Positions 25,643 to 33,991 of a DNA stretch of 38,999 nucleotides are shown here, piece after piece; the stretch's first letter is position 1, and every line of letters begins with the position of its first letter. Position numbers and translations under genes: made by a program. The notes under the pieces were generated by a model that made no database searches, was not told where the DNA came from, and saw nothing but the letters and a program-made list of their open reading frames with translations. The DNA is from an uncultured Prochlorococcus sp. (lineage in GTDB: Bacteria > Cyanobacteriota > Cyanobacteriia > PCC-6307 > Cyanobiaceae): NCBI GenBank assembly GCA_902573565.1, contig CACGKI010000013.1:1-38999 (forward strand). The letters run 5' to 3'.

Positions 25643-25675
25643 AAAAAGGTGCTCTTTTAGGGCATCTTTTTTTTT
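25643..25675 (+). terminator. Rho-independent terminator of the HU gene
   Basis: Arms AAAAAGGTGCTC (25643-25654) and GGGCATCTTTTT (25660-25671) form a 12-bp stem with two G-T wobbles and loop TTTTA. The 3' arm continues into a run of nine T residues (25667-25675). It lies 27 bp after the HU stop. It is the clearest hairpin terminator in the window. Confidence 0.88.
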
Positions 25676-25752
25676 AATCGCAATAAAATGCAAATAGCTC
25701 AATTTCCAAAACTCCTGCAGAAGTATCCAAAATTTTGAAATTTTAAAAAGTA

Positions 25753-26064
25753 ATGAAATTTTTAACTATTTTATTCTTAAAATTTTTATTATCATCAAAT
25801 TTCCTTATGGCAGAAACAATACCAACAAAGTCTAAGATTTTAAAACAATCTAGTGATTGTTTTAAAGATTCTGGAACCCAATTATGTAAAGAATTAGTTT
25901 CTGAAATAGAAAAACTTCAATTAGTAGTATTTGACCAAAACAGATTCAAATGTCAATCTAGTCTATTGGGGTTACAAACAGAAATTATTGAAGCTTATTT
26001 TTTTATTAATACCTCAAATGAGAGAAATTCATTAATGATTCCATATGTAATTAAAAATTGTTAA
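25753..26064 (+). CDS. Small secreted protein, unknown
   Basis: A 103-residue protein with a signal peptide: a short basic start, hydrophobic core FLTILFLKFLLSSNFL, and a likely cleavage after LMA (about residue 20). The mature part has four cysteines (C36, C45, C67 and the C-terminal C103), so two disulfides in the periplasm are possible. The rest is mixed polar with helical EIEKLQLVVFDQN. No family recognised. It stands alone downstream of the HU terminator and starts with ATG. Confidence is moderate: the signal peptide and Cys pattern support a real gene. Confidence 0.7.
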   Translation: MKFLTILFLKFLLSSNFLMAETIPTKSKILKQSSDCFKDSGTQLCKELVSEIEKLQLVVFDQNRFKCQSSLLGLQTEIIEAYFFINTSNERNSLMIPYVIKNC

Positions 26065-26118
26065 TTATTAAAATAATTTATTTTTTTGGAATATTATAAA
26101 TTTGTTATTTAATTTGTA

Positions 26119-26373
26119 ATGGAAAAAGGTTTTTCTGATAATGAAGTTAAGAATAATACTCAAAATATTCAAATAAAAGAAACAAAAAAAGAAAAAAAAG
26201 GCTTAGCTGGTTTTCTTAAAGGAAAGAAATTTACTTACACTTTGCCAGGTAAAAAACAAATAAATATTTTTGGATCAATAGTAATAGGCTTAAATATTAT
26301 TTTAGTATTGCTAGTCATCCTGTATTTAAAGAATCAAGAATTCCATGACTTTGTATTTAATGTTGGTCGTTAG
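26119..26373 (+). CDS. Small single-span membrane protein, unknown
   Basis: An 84-residue protein. The first 30 residues are charged and Asn/Lys-rich, then GLAGFLKGKKFTYTLPGKKQINIFGS, and one transmembrane helix at about 49-70 (IVIGLNIILVLLVILYL), with a short polar end. By the positive-inside rule the Lys-rich N-terminus is cytoplasmic. No family recognised. It is 54 bp after the secreted-protein gene and 59 bp before the next small gene, all on the plus strand. Confidence 0.65.
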   Translation: MEKGFSDNEVKNNTQNIQIKETKKEKKGLAGFLKGKKFTYTLPGKKQINIFGSIVIGLNIILVLLVILYLKNQEFHDFVFNVGR

Positions 26374-26432
26374 CTAGATTTTTAGATCGAAAAAATTTTA
26401 TTAGATGATATATTTAAATTTTAGAATTTCTT

Positions 26433-26690
26433 ATGAAGGTAGTTAATTTAGTTTCTCAAGTATTTTTTTTGTTAATAACTCTTCTATTTTTGATATATTT
26501 TCTAACAGGTTATGACTCCGCTTTTGAGGCAGACCAAAATTGTCATTCATATCTTTCAAGTTACGATAATCTATCTGGAAATTATGGTTGTGATCATGAT
26601 ACTGAGACACATCAGTGGATACTTTACGAATCCAATGAAAGTAAAGAACCAGCAAAAATTATTAAGAAATTTAGGTACAAGTTTTTATAA
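26433..26690 (+). CDS. Small membrane-anchored protein, unknown
   Basis: An 85-residue protein with an N-terminal hydrophobic segment (about 5-26, LVSQVFFLLITLLFLIYFL) that could be an anchor or an uncleaved signal. The outside part is acidic and Tyr/Ser-rich with two cysteines (NCHSY and YGCDHD) that could pair, then a basic C-terminus. No family recognised. An opposite-strand frame at 26443-26655 is less likely because the plus frame has a better membrane anchor. The 3' end overlaps the convergent 2-TM gene by 6 bp. Confidence 0.6.
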   Translation: MKVVNLVSQVFFLLITLLFLIYFLTGYDSAFEADQNCHSYLSSYDNLSGNYGCDHDTETHQWILYESNESKEPAKIIKKFRYKFL

Positions 26691-26897
26691 ATCAATTTTC
26701 TTATAAAAAAACTTTGCAGATATAATTGAAATAATCGCTGTAACTGTGAAAGTAAGATATTGATATATGCTTCCTTCTAAGTAGATTTTGTTTTTATATA
26801 GAGGAAAATCGATCAAAGATCCTAAAGTGCCCCAAATAATTACCCATACAGATATGTATAAGAATACTTTTATTGGATTAGATTTTTTTGCTTCCAT
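26685..26897 (-). CDS. Small two-span membrane protein next to hli
   Basis: A 70-residue protein starting at ATG 26897, one base after the hli stop, so translation is probably coupled. A TTG at 26912 would add five residues and overlap hli. Two hydrophobic segments are visible: about 11-30 (VFLYISVWVIIWGTLGSLI) and about 44-64 (YLTFTVTAIISIISAKFF), with a short loop between them and basic ends. No family recognised. Adjacency to an Hli protein suggests a role in pigment-protein handling at the thylakoid, but that is inference. Confidence 0.65.
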   Translation of the reverse strand: MEAKKSNPIKVFLYISVWVIIWGTLGSLIDFPLYKNKIYLEGSIYQYLTFTVTAIISIISAKFFYKKIDL

Positions 26898-26898
26898 T

Positions 26899-27144
26899 TT
26901 AATTGATACCAAAAATTGAAGAAGTCACAGGCCTGCCGCTAAAAACCAACTCAGTTAATATGAGCATTAAGAATCCGATCATTGCTGCCCTACCATTTAC
27001 AAGCTCAGCGCTGCTATTAAATCCAAAAACATTCTTTACTTCATCCCCCTGATTGTCTACCCATTTTGAGTATTCATTATCAGTTGATGATTTATTAGTA
27101 AAACCATCATTTTGATTTTCCATTGGAGATTCTTTTTCTTGCAT
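26899..27144 (-). CDS. hli: High-light-inducible protein (Hli, Lhc-like one-helix)
   Basis: One-helix chlorophyll-binding protein of the CAB/ELIP/HLIP superfamily, involved in photoprotection and in photosystem assembly and repair in thylakoids. The diagnostic ExxNGRxAMIGF motif is at E47, N50-G51-R52 to F58, and the helix continues to about residue 68 (LMLILTELVF). The N-terminal 40 residues are acidic and polar. Length 81 places it with longer Hli types rather than the shortest (about 40-60 residue) ones typical of multicopy genes. It is 43 bp downstream of cobD. No clear HLR1 (NblS/RpaB) element is seen in that gap. Confidence 0.93.
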   Translation of the reverse strand: MQEKESPMENQNDGFTNKSSTDNEYSKWVDNQGDEVKNVFGFNSSAELVNGRAAMIGFLMLILTELVFSGRPVTSSIFGIN

Positions 27145-27187
27145 TGAATTTTAAATTTATTCTAATAATTTTTAAACTAATTTATTA

Positions 27188-28213
27188 TTAAATTAAACTC
27201 GAGATTATAAAAAAAATTAAGGCAAAAATTATTATCCATAAAAATTGTAATCTCAAAATTAATCGACAAATTAATTTAATTTTTTCTTCAGTGCAATTAT
27301 CACCAGTCACATTAATTATTGGCTTTTCAATAATTTCATTTTTATATTTACTTTTCCCTCCCAATTTAATGCCGGAAATATAGGCAAATATAGCTTCTGA
27401 AATCCCAGCATTAGGCGAATCATATTTTTTACCATCAAGATAACTTTTTTTAATGATTGATCCATACTCATTAACTTTGGAGCTAACTAAAGGTAACGTG
27501 ATTAGAACTAATCTTGAAGGAACAAACGTAAAAATATCTTCGATTTTTGCACTGAAAAAACCCAAATATCTAAAATAATCATATTTGTAACCTATCATTG
27601 AATCTAAAGTACTAATGGCTTTATAAGAAAAACCAAGTGACAAAGGTCCTGGTAGATAAATTGAAAACTTTATAAAAATAATTCCAACAAAAATCCAAAA
27701 TAATGGCCCAAATATTCCATCAACAGAATTCTCGGTAAGGCTTTCGGTACTTGATCTCAAGAGATGTTTTATAGAAGATGACCTTACATCCCTACTCACT
27801 ATTCTTTGAACTTTTTCTTTAATTATCCTTTCATTTTTTTCATTAATTTCTTCGCATTCTACTAACCTCGCGATCTCCTTAACACTTGAAATAAGTCCTT
27901 TTGTAGCGATACAACTTGAAAGTCCAAAAAATATTAACAATCCACTAAAAACATTATTTCTTAATTGCATATAACTGAGTTCTATCAATTTTCCTAAACT
28001 AAAACTAATTCCAATAGTGGATATGGCGATAATTAATCCGCCCCAAAATAATATATATTTATTAGTTCCAAAATTATTTATTAGGCAATCAGATATTTTT
28101 TTTATGTAAAAGCCAATTATTTGAACAGGGTGGATAAAAAATCGTGGATCGCCGATTAACAAATCAAAACCAATCGACCCAAGAAATATTAAAAATAAAT
28201 TTATTTCAGCCAA
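27188..28213 (-). CDS. cobD: Adenosylcobinamide-phosphate synthase CobD/CbiB
   Basis: Membrane enzyme that attaches aminopropanol (or its phosphate) to cobyric acid in B12 synthesis. It begins with [19 protein letters not shown] (about residues 16-34), the family signature, and shows [18 protein letters not shown] (about 155-172) and [21 protein letters not shown] (about 268-288). Several hydrophobic segments and 341 residues fit the family. Its start overlaps the end of ilvC by 13 bp, so it is probably translated from the same message. No cobalamin riboswitch is seen near it. Confidence 0.92.
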   Translation of the reverse strand: MAEINLFLIFLGSIGFDLLIGDPRFFIHPVQIIGFYIKKISDCLINNFGTNKYILFWGGLIIAISTIGISFSLGKLIELSYMQLRNNVFSGLLIFFGLSSCIATKGLISSVKEIARLVECEEINEKNERIIKEKVQRIVSRDVRSSSIKHLLRSSTESLTENSVDGIFGPLFWIFVGIIFIKFSIYLPGPLSLGFSYKAISTLDSMIGYKYDYFRYLGFFSAKIEDIFTFVPSRLVLITLPLVSSKVNEYGSIIKKSYLDGKKYDSPNAGISEAIFAYISGIKLGGKSKYKNEIIEKPIINVTGDNCTEEKIKLICRLILRLQFLWIIIFALIFFIISSLI

Positions 28214-29190
28214 CTGAACATAGAGCGCAAACCTTTACCTACTTTCTCAATTTCATGTTTTGAGTTCTCTTCTCTTAATTTTGTCATTAACGGTTTATTT
28301 TTATCGCATTCTTCTACAAAATTCTTAGCGAAGGTTCCGTCTTGAATATCTTTTAAGATTTTCTGCATTTCTTTTTTTGTATCACTGTTTATGAGTCTTT
28401 TACCACTTACATAATCTCCATATTCTGCCGTATTTGAGATGGAATCTCTCATCTGAGATAAACCTCCTTTCACCATTAGATCAACAATTAGTTTAACTTC
28501 ATGTAAGCATTCGAAGTAAGCAAGTTCTGGTTGATATCCTGCCTCTACAAGAGTTTCGAAGCCTGATTTCACAAGTTCTGATAAGCCTCCGCATAAAACC
28601 GCTTGTTCTCCAAATAAATCAGTTTCTGTTTCTTCTTTGAAATTTGTTTCAAGTATTCCAGCTCTCGTTCCTCCGATCCCTTTAGCGTAAGCCATCGCTA
28701 ATGATCTTGCACTCCCAGAAGAATCCTGCTCTACTGCGAACAATGCAGGAACCCCTTGACCATTTTGGTATTCCCAACGCACAGTGTGTCCAGGGCCTTT
28801 TGGGGCAATCATTACAACATCCACAAAACTAGGAGGCTTGATAAGTCCGAATCTTATGTTGAAGCCATGAGCAAAACTTAATATTTTTCCTTCTTTTAGG
28901 TTTGGTTCTATTTCTTTAAGATAAACATCTTTCTGAAACTCATCAGGGAGGAGAATCATAATCCAGTCTGCTTTTTTACATGCATCAGAAACACTAAAAA
29001 CTTGTAGCCCATCATTAATAGCTTTGCTTTCAGACTTACTTCCTTTATATAGTCCGACAATTACATCCAAACCGCTATCTTTAAGATTTAGGGCATGTGC
29101 GTGGCCTTGGGAACCATATCCAATAATCGCAATCGTCTTATTATTTAAGAGACTTAGATCTGCATCTGTGTCGTAAAAGAGTTGGGTCAT
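28201..29190 (-). CDS. ilvC: Ketol-acid reductoisomerase
   Basis: Branched-chain amino-acid synthesis: Mg- and NADPH-dependent isomerisation and reduction of acetolactate. The N-terminal Rossmann motif [17 protein letters not shown] is at about 24-40, [10 protein letters not shown] at about 130-139, and the metal-binding [13 protein letters not shown] and helical [13 protein letters not shown] in the C-terminal knotted domain. Length 329 is the short class I form. Divergence of the start region is normal. It follows clpP3 after 110 bp, and cobD overlaps its 3' end. Confidence 0.96.
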   Translation of the reverse strand: MTQLFYDTDADLSLLNNKTIAIIGYGSQGHAHALNLKDSGLDVIVGLYKGSKSESKAINDGLQVFSVSDACKKADWIMILLPDEFQKDVYLKEIEPNLKEGKILSFAHGFNIRFGLIKPPSFVDVVMIAPKGPGHTVRWEYQNGQGVPALFAVEQDSSGSARSLAMAYAKGIGGTRAGILETNFKEETETDLFGEQAVLCGGLSELVKSGFETLVEAGYQPELAYFECLHEVKLIVDLMVKGGLSQMRDSISNTAEYGDYVSGKRLINSDTKKEMQKILKDIQDGTFAKNFVEECDKNKPLMTKLREENSKHEIEKVGKGLRSMFSWLK

Positions 29191-29300
29191 TAGTTGTAGC
29201 TTCTTAGCATTTGATAGTTAATATTTTAGACATTAAAGGTGTAAATAAACCAAAAAATTATTAATTTAAAAATTAAAATTAAAATATTTATTTAAAAAAT

Positions 29301-29912
29301 TTAAGACTGATTCGCTTCGCTTGGATGTGTGATTACCCTATCAATTAAGCCATAGTTTTTTGCTTCTTCAGCACTTAGAAAATAATCTCTATCAGTATCT
29401 TTTTCAATTTTCTCAAATGATTGGCCTGTCATATCTGCCATAGACATATTTAACATATCTTTAATTCTTAAAATTTCCTTAGCTTCTATTTCAATATCAC
29501 TTGCTTGACGTTGAGAAGTTCCTCCAAGAGGCTGATGAATCATTATTCTGCTATGAGGCAAAGCAACTCTTTTACCTTTTGTACCAGCGGCCAATAGGAA
29601 CGCACCCATGGAGGCTGCGAGACCTACGCAAATGGTTACCACATCACTTTTAACGTATTTGATAGTGTCATATATAGCTAAGCCTGCAGTTACTGATCCT
29701 CCTGGACTATTAATATATAGATAGATAGGTTTGGAATTATCATCAGAATCCAGATAAAGCATTTGTGCAACAAGGCTATTAGCAATACCATCATTCACTT
29801 CCTGTCCAAGAAAAAGAATTCTTTCAACACCTAGTCTTGTATATATGTCAACCCATCTTTCGTATTGACTTCCTGGAAGTCTATAGGGCACGCTTGGAGT
29901 TCCTATTGGCAT
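29301..29912 (-). CDS. clpP: ATP-dependent Clp protease proteolytic subunit ClpP3
   Basis: Serine protease subunit. The triad is S101 ([11 protein letters not shown]), H126 ([12 protein letters not shown]) and D176 ([13 protein letters not shown]). The start at ATG 29912 gives [14 protein letters not shown], matching cyanobacterial ClpP3; an upstream frame to 29993 would overlap the clpR gene and has no family support. Length 203 is normal. It lies 25 bp downstream of clpR. In Synechococcus the ClpP3-ClpR mixed core pairs with ClpC, so the same complex is expected here. Confidence 0.92.
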   Translation of the reverse strand: MPIGTPSVPYRLPGSQYERWVDIYTRLGVERILFLGQEVNDGIANSLVAQMLYLDSDDNSKPIYLYINSPGGSVTAGLAIYDTIKYVKSDVVTICVGLAASMGAFLLAAGTKGKRVALPHSRIMIHQPLGGTSQRQASDIEIEAKEILRIKDMLNMSMADMTGQSFEKIEKDTDRDYFLSAEEAKNYGLIDRVITHPSEANQS

Positions 29913-29937
29913 GATTTTAAATGAATGTTTGTGAGAG

Positions 29938-30600
29938 TTAAATTTTATTTGGTAAATCTTTTTGACTTGTGAGTATTCTATCGATAACTCCATAATCTAG
30001 GGCTTCTTTGGGGTTAAGATAACTCATCCTGTCAGAATCTTTTGAGAGTTCTTCGATAGTTTTTCCAGTATTACGAGATAGAATCTCTAGCATTGATTTT
30101 TTATTTTTCAAAACTTCCTCAGCTCTTATTTGGATATCGGTTGCTTGGCCTCTTGCTCCGCTTATAGGTTGATGTAAAACAATAGAAGCATGTGGAAGAG
30201 CGGCTCTTTGTCCCTTAGTTCCAGATGAAAGGATAACTGCCGCAGTTCCCATTGCTTGTCCGATACATATTGTGTGCACTGGAGGCTTGATGTAGCTTAT
30301 TGTATCGCAGATAGCGAAAGCTTCTGTTTCAAAACCAACTGCGTCACCAGTGTACCAACTTGTCCCTGTTGAATTGATATAGAAATAAATTGGTTTTTCT
30401 GGATCCTCAAACTCTAGATAAAGAAGTTGAGCAATGATTAGCTCAGTAACATCCATACCTAGTTGTCTTTTCGCATCATCATCTGAAAATAATGGCAAAC
30501 CAAGATAAACAATTCGCTCTTTCAGTAAAAGAGAGGGGAGATCAGGGGGAGGGGTCCTCATAACGGTGTTTTCGCCGTAATAAGGAGCAGATACAGTCAT
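29938..30600 (-). CDS. clpR: ClpR, catalytically inactive Clp core subunit
   Basis: A ClpP paralogue without the nucleophile. Where ClpP3 has GLAASMG, this protein has GQAMGTAA (114-121), so the serine position aligns with G118; H143 ([12 protein letters not shown]) is kept. An insertion of about 10 residues, [18 protein letters not shown] (77-94), also separates it from ClpP. The N-terminus [25 protein letters not shown] is typical of cyanobacterial ClpR. ATG 30600 is used; a GTG three codons upstream (30609) is possible. It is 25 bp upstream of clpP3 and 40 bp downstream of the PIN-TRAM gene, on the same strand. Confidence 0.9.
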   Translation of the reverse strand: MTVSAPYYGENTVMRTPPPDLPSLLLKERIVYLGLPLFSDDDAKRQLGMDVTELIIAQLLYLEFEDPEKPIYFYINSTGTSWYTGDAVGFETEAFAICDTISYIKPPVHTICIGQAMGTAAVILSSGTKGQRAALPHASIVLHQPISGARGQATDIQIRAEEVLKNKKSMLEILSRNTGKTIEELSKDSDRMSYLNPKEALDYGVIDRILTSQKDLPNKI

Positions 30601-30640
30601 TTGTATCACGTAATAAATATTGAACTGATTCTAGCTATAT

Positions 30641-31750
30641 TTAGCCCTGTGTCGCTGGTGATTTAAAAGATTTGTTTGACTCAGGATTATTTATTAGTTT
30701 TCCAAAGACCATTCTTCCAGTGGGAGTTTGTAAAGCTCCTGTGATTATGATATCTAATCTGCTTCCCACAAAATTCTTTGCCTCGTCAATAACAACCATT
30801 GTGCCGTCATCTAAATATCCAATACCTTGCATTTTTTCTTTGCCTTCTCTGACGATTTTTATATTAAGTGATTCTCCTGGTTGTACTTCTGGCCTTAAAG
30901 CGATAACTAAATCACTCAAATTCATAACTTTTAATTCTTTTACTTCAGCAATCTGAGAAAGATTATAATCAGCCGTAATTAAAGTTCCTGTCATATCCTC
31001 AGTAATTTTCAAGAGTTTTTCATCTACCCCATTACCTTCGTACTTTGTTGGGTTTATTACAAGTCTTCTCCCATATAGATCTCTTAATTCTTTCAATAAC
31101 TTAAGACCTCTTCTGCCTTTCGACCTTTTTTCATTACTGCTTGAGTCAGCTAAAGTTTGTAATTCGTCAATTACACTTTGAGCAACAATTAATTGCCCTT
31201 CCAATAAGCCGCAACTTAATAGGCCATTGATTCGGCCATCAATAATTACGCTGGTATCTAGAATTTTTGGGCTTGCAGCAGGGAGGATTCCTTCATTGAC
31301 TAGATATGCATCAGTATTATTTGGATTGAATAATCTCAACAATGTCCTTCCATGGGTATCTGCTAACTTATAACCAAGCGCACCAAAGAAAAAATTACTT
31401 AATATAGCTGCTAAGGGTTTTGCGAAAAAAACCTCTCTAGGGAATGGAATTAATAGTATTGGGGCAAGTAGGAGATTCGCAACAAGTAATCCTAAAATTA
31501 ATCCAACAGACCTACTTATTAGTAAGTCAGTAGGCATAGTTCTTATTTGATCAAGAAACGTTTTTCTAAGTTGAAGGAATACAAAACCAGCTGCTAATCC
31601 AACAAAAAAACCTATTATCGCTAAAACAATTCTAAAACCCTCTACATTAGATACCTGTTTAAGTATGTCTACTGGCAATAAATCAACACCAAGCCATCCG
31701 GAAGCAGCCCCAGACAATACAAATAAAATTAATACTAAGATATCTGTCAT
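30641..31750 (-). CDS. PIN-TRAM domain membrane protein (YacL-like)
   Basis: Four hydrophobic segments in the first 130 residues are followed by a PIN domain with LDTSVIIDGRINGLL (D165, D171) and LITADYNLSQIAEV, then a TRAM domain at about 290-350 (EGKEKMQGIGYLDDGTMVVI). PIN acidic residues suggest metal-dependent RNase activity; TRAM binds RNA. This matches the membrane PIN-TRAM family exemplified by Bacillus YacL, whose role is not settled. Length 369 is normal. It leads the clpR-clpP3 run and is divergent from hemW. Confidence 0.88.
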   Translation of the reverse strand: MTDILVLILFVLSGAASGWLGVDLLPVDILKQVSNVEGFRIVLAIIGFFVGLAAGFVFLQLRKTFLDQIRTMPTDLLISRSVGLILGLLVANLLLAPILLIPFPREVFFAKPLAAILSNFFFGALGYKLADTHGRTLLRLFNPNNTDAYLVNEGILPAASPKILDTSVIIDGRINGLLSCGLLEGQLIVAQSVIDELQTLADSSSNEKRSKGRRGLKLLKELRDLYGRRLVINPTKYEGNGVDEKLLKITEDMTGTLITADYNLSQIAEVKELKVMNLSDLVIALRPEVQPGESLNIKIVREGKEKMQGIGYLDDGTMVVIDEAKNFVGSRLDIIITGALQTPTGRMVFGKLINNPESNKSFKSPATQG

Positions 31751-31833
31751 ATCTATAATCTACTAGGATTTATTAATTGAGTAAATAAGGATTTTATTTT
31801 TTTCGATTCTTAATCCTTTTTTGGAGCTTAAAA

Positions 31834-31854
31834 ATGAATTTAGACTATGAATAA
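31834..31854 (+). other. Possible 6-codon leader ORF overlapping the hemW start
   Basis: ATG at 31834 opens a frame MNLDYE that stops at 31852-31854, so it ends inside the beginning of hemW (ATG 31847) in another frame. A GGAG lies at 31823-31826, seven bases before this first ATG and too far from the hemW ATG to serve it directly. Translational coupling or simple chance are both possible. Confidence 0.25.
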
Positions 31855-33070
31855 GTTTCCAAGAAGTGCTTATGTGCACATTCCTTTTTGCCACAGAAGG
31901 TGTTTTTATTGTGATTTTGCAGTTATTCCATTAGGAAACAAAGTTGAAACTCTACGAGGTTATGGAAGCAAAACTGTTAAAGAGTATTTGCAATTTTTAT
32001 ATAAAGAAATATTGTCAATTAAGCATAAATCACCTTTATCGACGATTTATGTAGGAGGTGGCACACCATCAATTTTGGATCCTACCCAAATCAAAGAATT
32101 AATTGATCTTTTTAAAGAAAATTATGGAATTGACTATGGCGCTGAAATTACTATGGAGGTTGATCCAGCTAGTTTTACTCAAGATGATCTTTATGGATTT
32201 ATAAATGCTGGAATAAATAGGTTTAGTCTCGGAGTACAAAGTTTTAATAATCAGATACTTCAAAAATCGGGAAGGCGTCATTTGAAAGAAGACGCAGAAC
32301 AATCTTGTTTATGGTTGAAGAGAGAATATGAGTCTGGGTTAATAAAAAGCTGGAGTTTGGATTTAATTCAAAACTTGCCACTTAGTGGATTTAAAGAATG
32401 GCAAAATGACTTAAAAAAAGCAATAACATTTTCACCACCGCATATATCAATTTACGATTTGAATATTGAAAATGGCACTGTTTTTAAAAGATTAGTTAAT
32501 TTAGGAAAATTAAAACTCCCAAGTGAGGAAGAAGCCTTTAGAAATAGTGAGTCAACTCATTTAATTTTAAAAAAATCAGGGTATTCAAGATATGAAATCT
32601 CAAACTATTGCCTCCCGCGGCATCAATCTAGACATAATAGGGTTTATTGGAGTGGGTTAGGCTGGTGGAGTTTTGGGCAAGGTTCAACAAGTTCACCTTG
32701 GGGGGAAAAGTTAACTAGACCAAGAGTTGTTAAAGAATATAAAGAATGGGTAATTAGACAGTGCGAACTTAATTTAGATTCATCCCTAATTAATAAGGAT
32801 TTTGTCTATCAAGAATTGGATGAGAAAATAATGTTGGGATTAAGACTTAAAGAAGGTTTAGATATCACAGAAGTGTTTAAAGAACAAAACTGGGAAACCA
32901 AAAAATTTGAAAGAAACTTGAGTAAATTACTTGAAGAATGGGCAAGATTTCTTGAAAGCGGACTACTAGTGAAAAAGGGGAACAGATTCTTTTTAAGCGA
33001 GCCAAAAGGAATGGAACTTAGCAATCAAATTCTTATTTCCATGTTTAAGTGGTGGGATGAGATTAATTAA
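31847..33070 (+). CDS. hemW: HemW-like radical SAM protein
   Basis: Radical SAM protein of the HemN/HemW group. The cluster motif CHRRCFYC gives C15, C19 and C22, and GGGTPS follows at about 70. The HNxxYW motif (RHNRVYW, about 263-269) is characteristic of HemW heme chaperones and absent from true oxygen-independent coproporphyrinogen oxidases, so HemW is the better name although older annotations say HemN. Length 407 fits HemW. It overlaps convergent panB by 8 bp at the 3' end and has a short possible leader ORF at its start. Confidence 0.9.
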   Translation: MNKFPRSAYVHIPFCHRRCFYCDFAVIPLGNKVETLRGYGSKTVKEYLQFLYKEILSIKHKSPLSTIYVGGGTPSILDPTQIKELIDLFKENYGIDYGAEITMEVDPASFTQDDLYGFINAGINRFSLGVQSFNNQILQKSGRRHLKEDAEQSCLWLKREYESGLIKSWSLDLIQNLPLSGFKEWQNDLKKAITFSPPHISIYDLNIENGTVFKRLVNLGKLKLPSEEEAFRNSESTHLILKKSGYSRYEISNYCLPRHQSRHNRVYWSGLGWWSFGQGSTSSPWGEKLTRPRVVKEYKEWVIRQCELNLDSSLINKDFVYQELDEKIMLGLRLKEGLDITEVFKEQNWETKKFERNLSKLLEEWARFLESGLLVKKGNRFFLSEPKGMELSNQILISMFKWWDEIN

Positions 33071-33836
33071 GTCTTTCAGATTCTACCCATTCTTTTAATT
33101 TGTCCTTAAATAATTCCTTTCCTTTAATAATCGGTTGGCAAAATGGTGGTTGATCATCATTAAGGCCTAATAAATCTGCAGTAACTCTTACTTGCCCATC
33201 GCAAAAATTACCTGCACCGATACCTATTGTGGGAATTTTTAAAGTACTTTGTATTTCTTTGGCAAGCAAATCAGGAATATGTTCAAGAACTATCGCAAAA
33301 CATCCTAATTTTTCAAGAATAGAAGCCTCATTCTTTATTTTTTCTTGGCTTTCTAAGCTTTCTCCTTGTTTCTTCAATCCTAAATTTAAATAGCTTTGTG
33401 GTGTAAGCCCTAAATGACCCATAACAGGTATTCCCATTCTTATTAATCTAGAAATAACTTTTTGTATTTCTGGATCAGCCCCTTCTACCTTAACAGCTTT
33501 TGCATTAGTGTTTTGAATAATTTTCCCTGCATATTCCACAGCTTTATCTTCTCCACACTGGTAAGTAAGAAAAGGCATGTCAGAAACTACTAAAGGGTGT
33601 TCTTCAACTTTATTTTTAAACCCTCTCGAAACAGCATTAGTATGATAAATTATATTTTCTAAAGTTAATGGTAATGTCGATTGGTATCCTAAACAGACCA
33701 TTGCTAAGGAATCTCCTACTAAGACCATATCAACATTAGCTTGTTCAATAATTGAGCCTGATATGGAGTCCCATGCAGTAAGTGCGATAATTTTATGAGA
33801 TTTTTCTTTAAACTTAATTAGGTCTGAAGGTAACAT
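33063..33836 (-). CDS. panB: 3-methyl-2-oxobutanoate hydroxymethyltransferase (ketopantoate)
   Basis: First step of pantothenate and CoA synthesis. Segments VLVGDSLAMVCLGYQSTLPLTLE (about 37-59), DMPFLTYQ, KVEGA, VMGHLGLTPQS and EHIPDLLAKEI are typical of PanB; the Mg-binding D and E residues lie in VGDS, DMPF and VEGA. Length 257 is normal. It overlaps hemW at the 3' end by 8 bp. The start is 38 bp from the promoter of the SRP RNA gene on the opposite strand. Confidence 0.95.
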   Translation of the reverse strand: MLPSDLIKFKEKSHKIIALTAWDSISGSIIEQANVDMVLVGDSLAMVCLGYQSTLPLTLENIIYHTNAVSRGFKNKVEEHPLVVSDMPFLTYQCGEDKAVEYAGKIIQNTNAKAVKVEGADPEIQKVISRLIRMGIPVMGHLGLTPQSYLNLGLKKQGESLESQEKIKNEASILEKLGCFAIVLEHIPDLLAKEIQSTLKIPTIGIGAGNFCDGQVRVTADLLGLNDDQPPFCQPIIKGKELFKDKLKEWVESERLN

Positions 33837-33874
33837 AAGAAAATTATGTATCTTTTTTAATCGAGAATTGCTAT

Positions 33875-33880
33875 TATAAT
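33875..33880 (+). promoter_or_regulatory. -10 box of the SRP RNA gene
   Basis: A perfect TATAAT lies 4-9 bases upstream of the RNA stem, placing initiation at about 33884-33888. No matching TTGACA -35 box is seen at the usual distance. Confidence 0.7.
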
Positions 33881-33883
33881 TTT

Positions 33884-33977
33884 GACTCGGCCTTTCGCGG
33901 TTTTAACGCCTAAACCTGGTCAGGACCGGAAGGTAGCAGCCACAAGGGATGCTTGAGGCAGGCGAGATAACCGAGTC
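33884..33977 (+). ncRNA. ffs: Signal recognition particle RNA (small bacterial type)
   Basis: The core GGTCAGGACCGGAAGGTAGCAGCC (33918-33941) is the conserved SRP domain IV with a GGAA tetraloop, which binds Ffh. The ends GACTCGG (33884-33890) and CCGAGTC (33971-33977) pair to close a long hairpin, giving about 94 bases and no Alu domain, like the E. coli 4.5S type. Ends are approximate. It lies between panB and ftsZ and is opposite to both. Confidence 0.93.
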
Positions 33978-33991
33978 ACTCCATTTTACTA

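Noticed and set aside
25688..25738. 16-codon frame (MQIAQFPKLLQKYPKF) between the HU terminator and the secreted-protein gene
   Set aside because: Too short, no ribosome-binding site, and no composition contrast with the gap.
26443..26655. 70-residue minus-strand frame opposite the 26433 gene
   Set aside because: The plus frame has a proper N-terminal membrane segment; the minus frame has none and no recognisable pattern.
27145..27187. HLR1 (NblS/RpaB) element upstream of hli
   Set aside because: No pair of TTACA-type repeats was found in the gap; the region is only A/T-rich.
28201..29300. Cobalamin riboswitch or attenuator near cobD and ilvC
   Set aside because: cobD overlaps ilvC with no leader space, and the 110 bp before ilvC shows no cobalamin box or leader peptide rich in Ile/Val/Leu.
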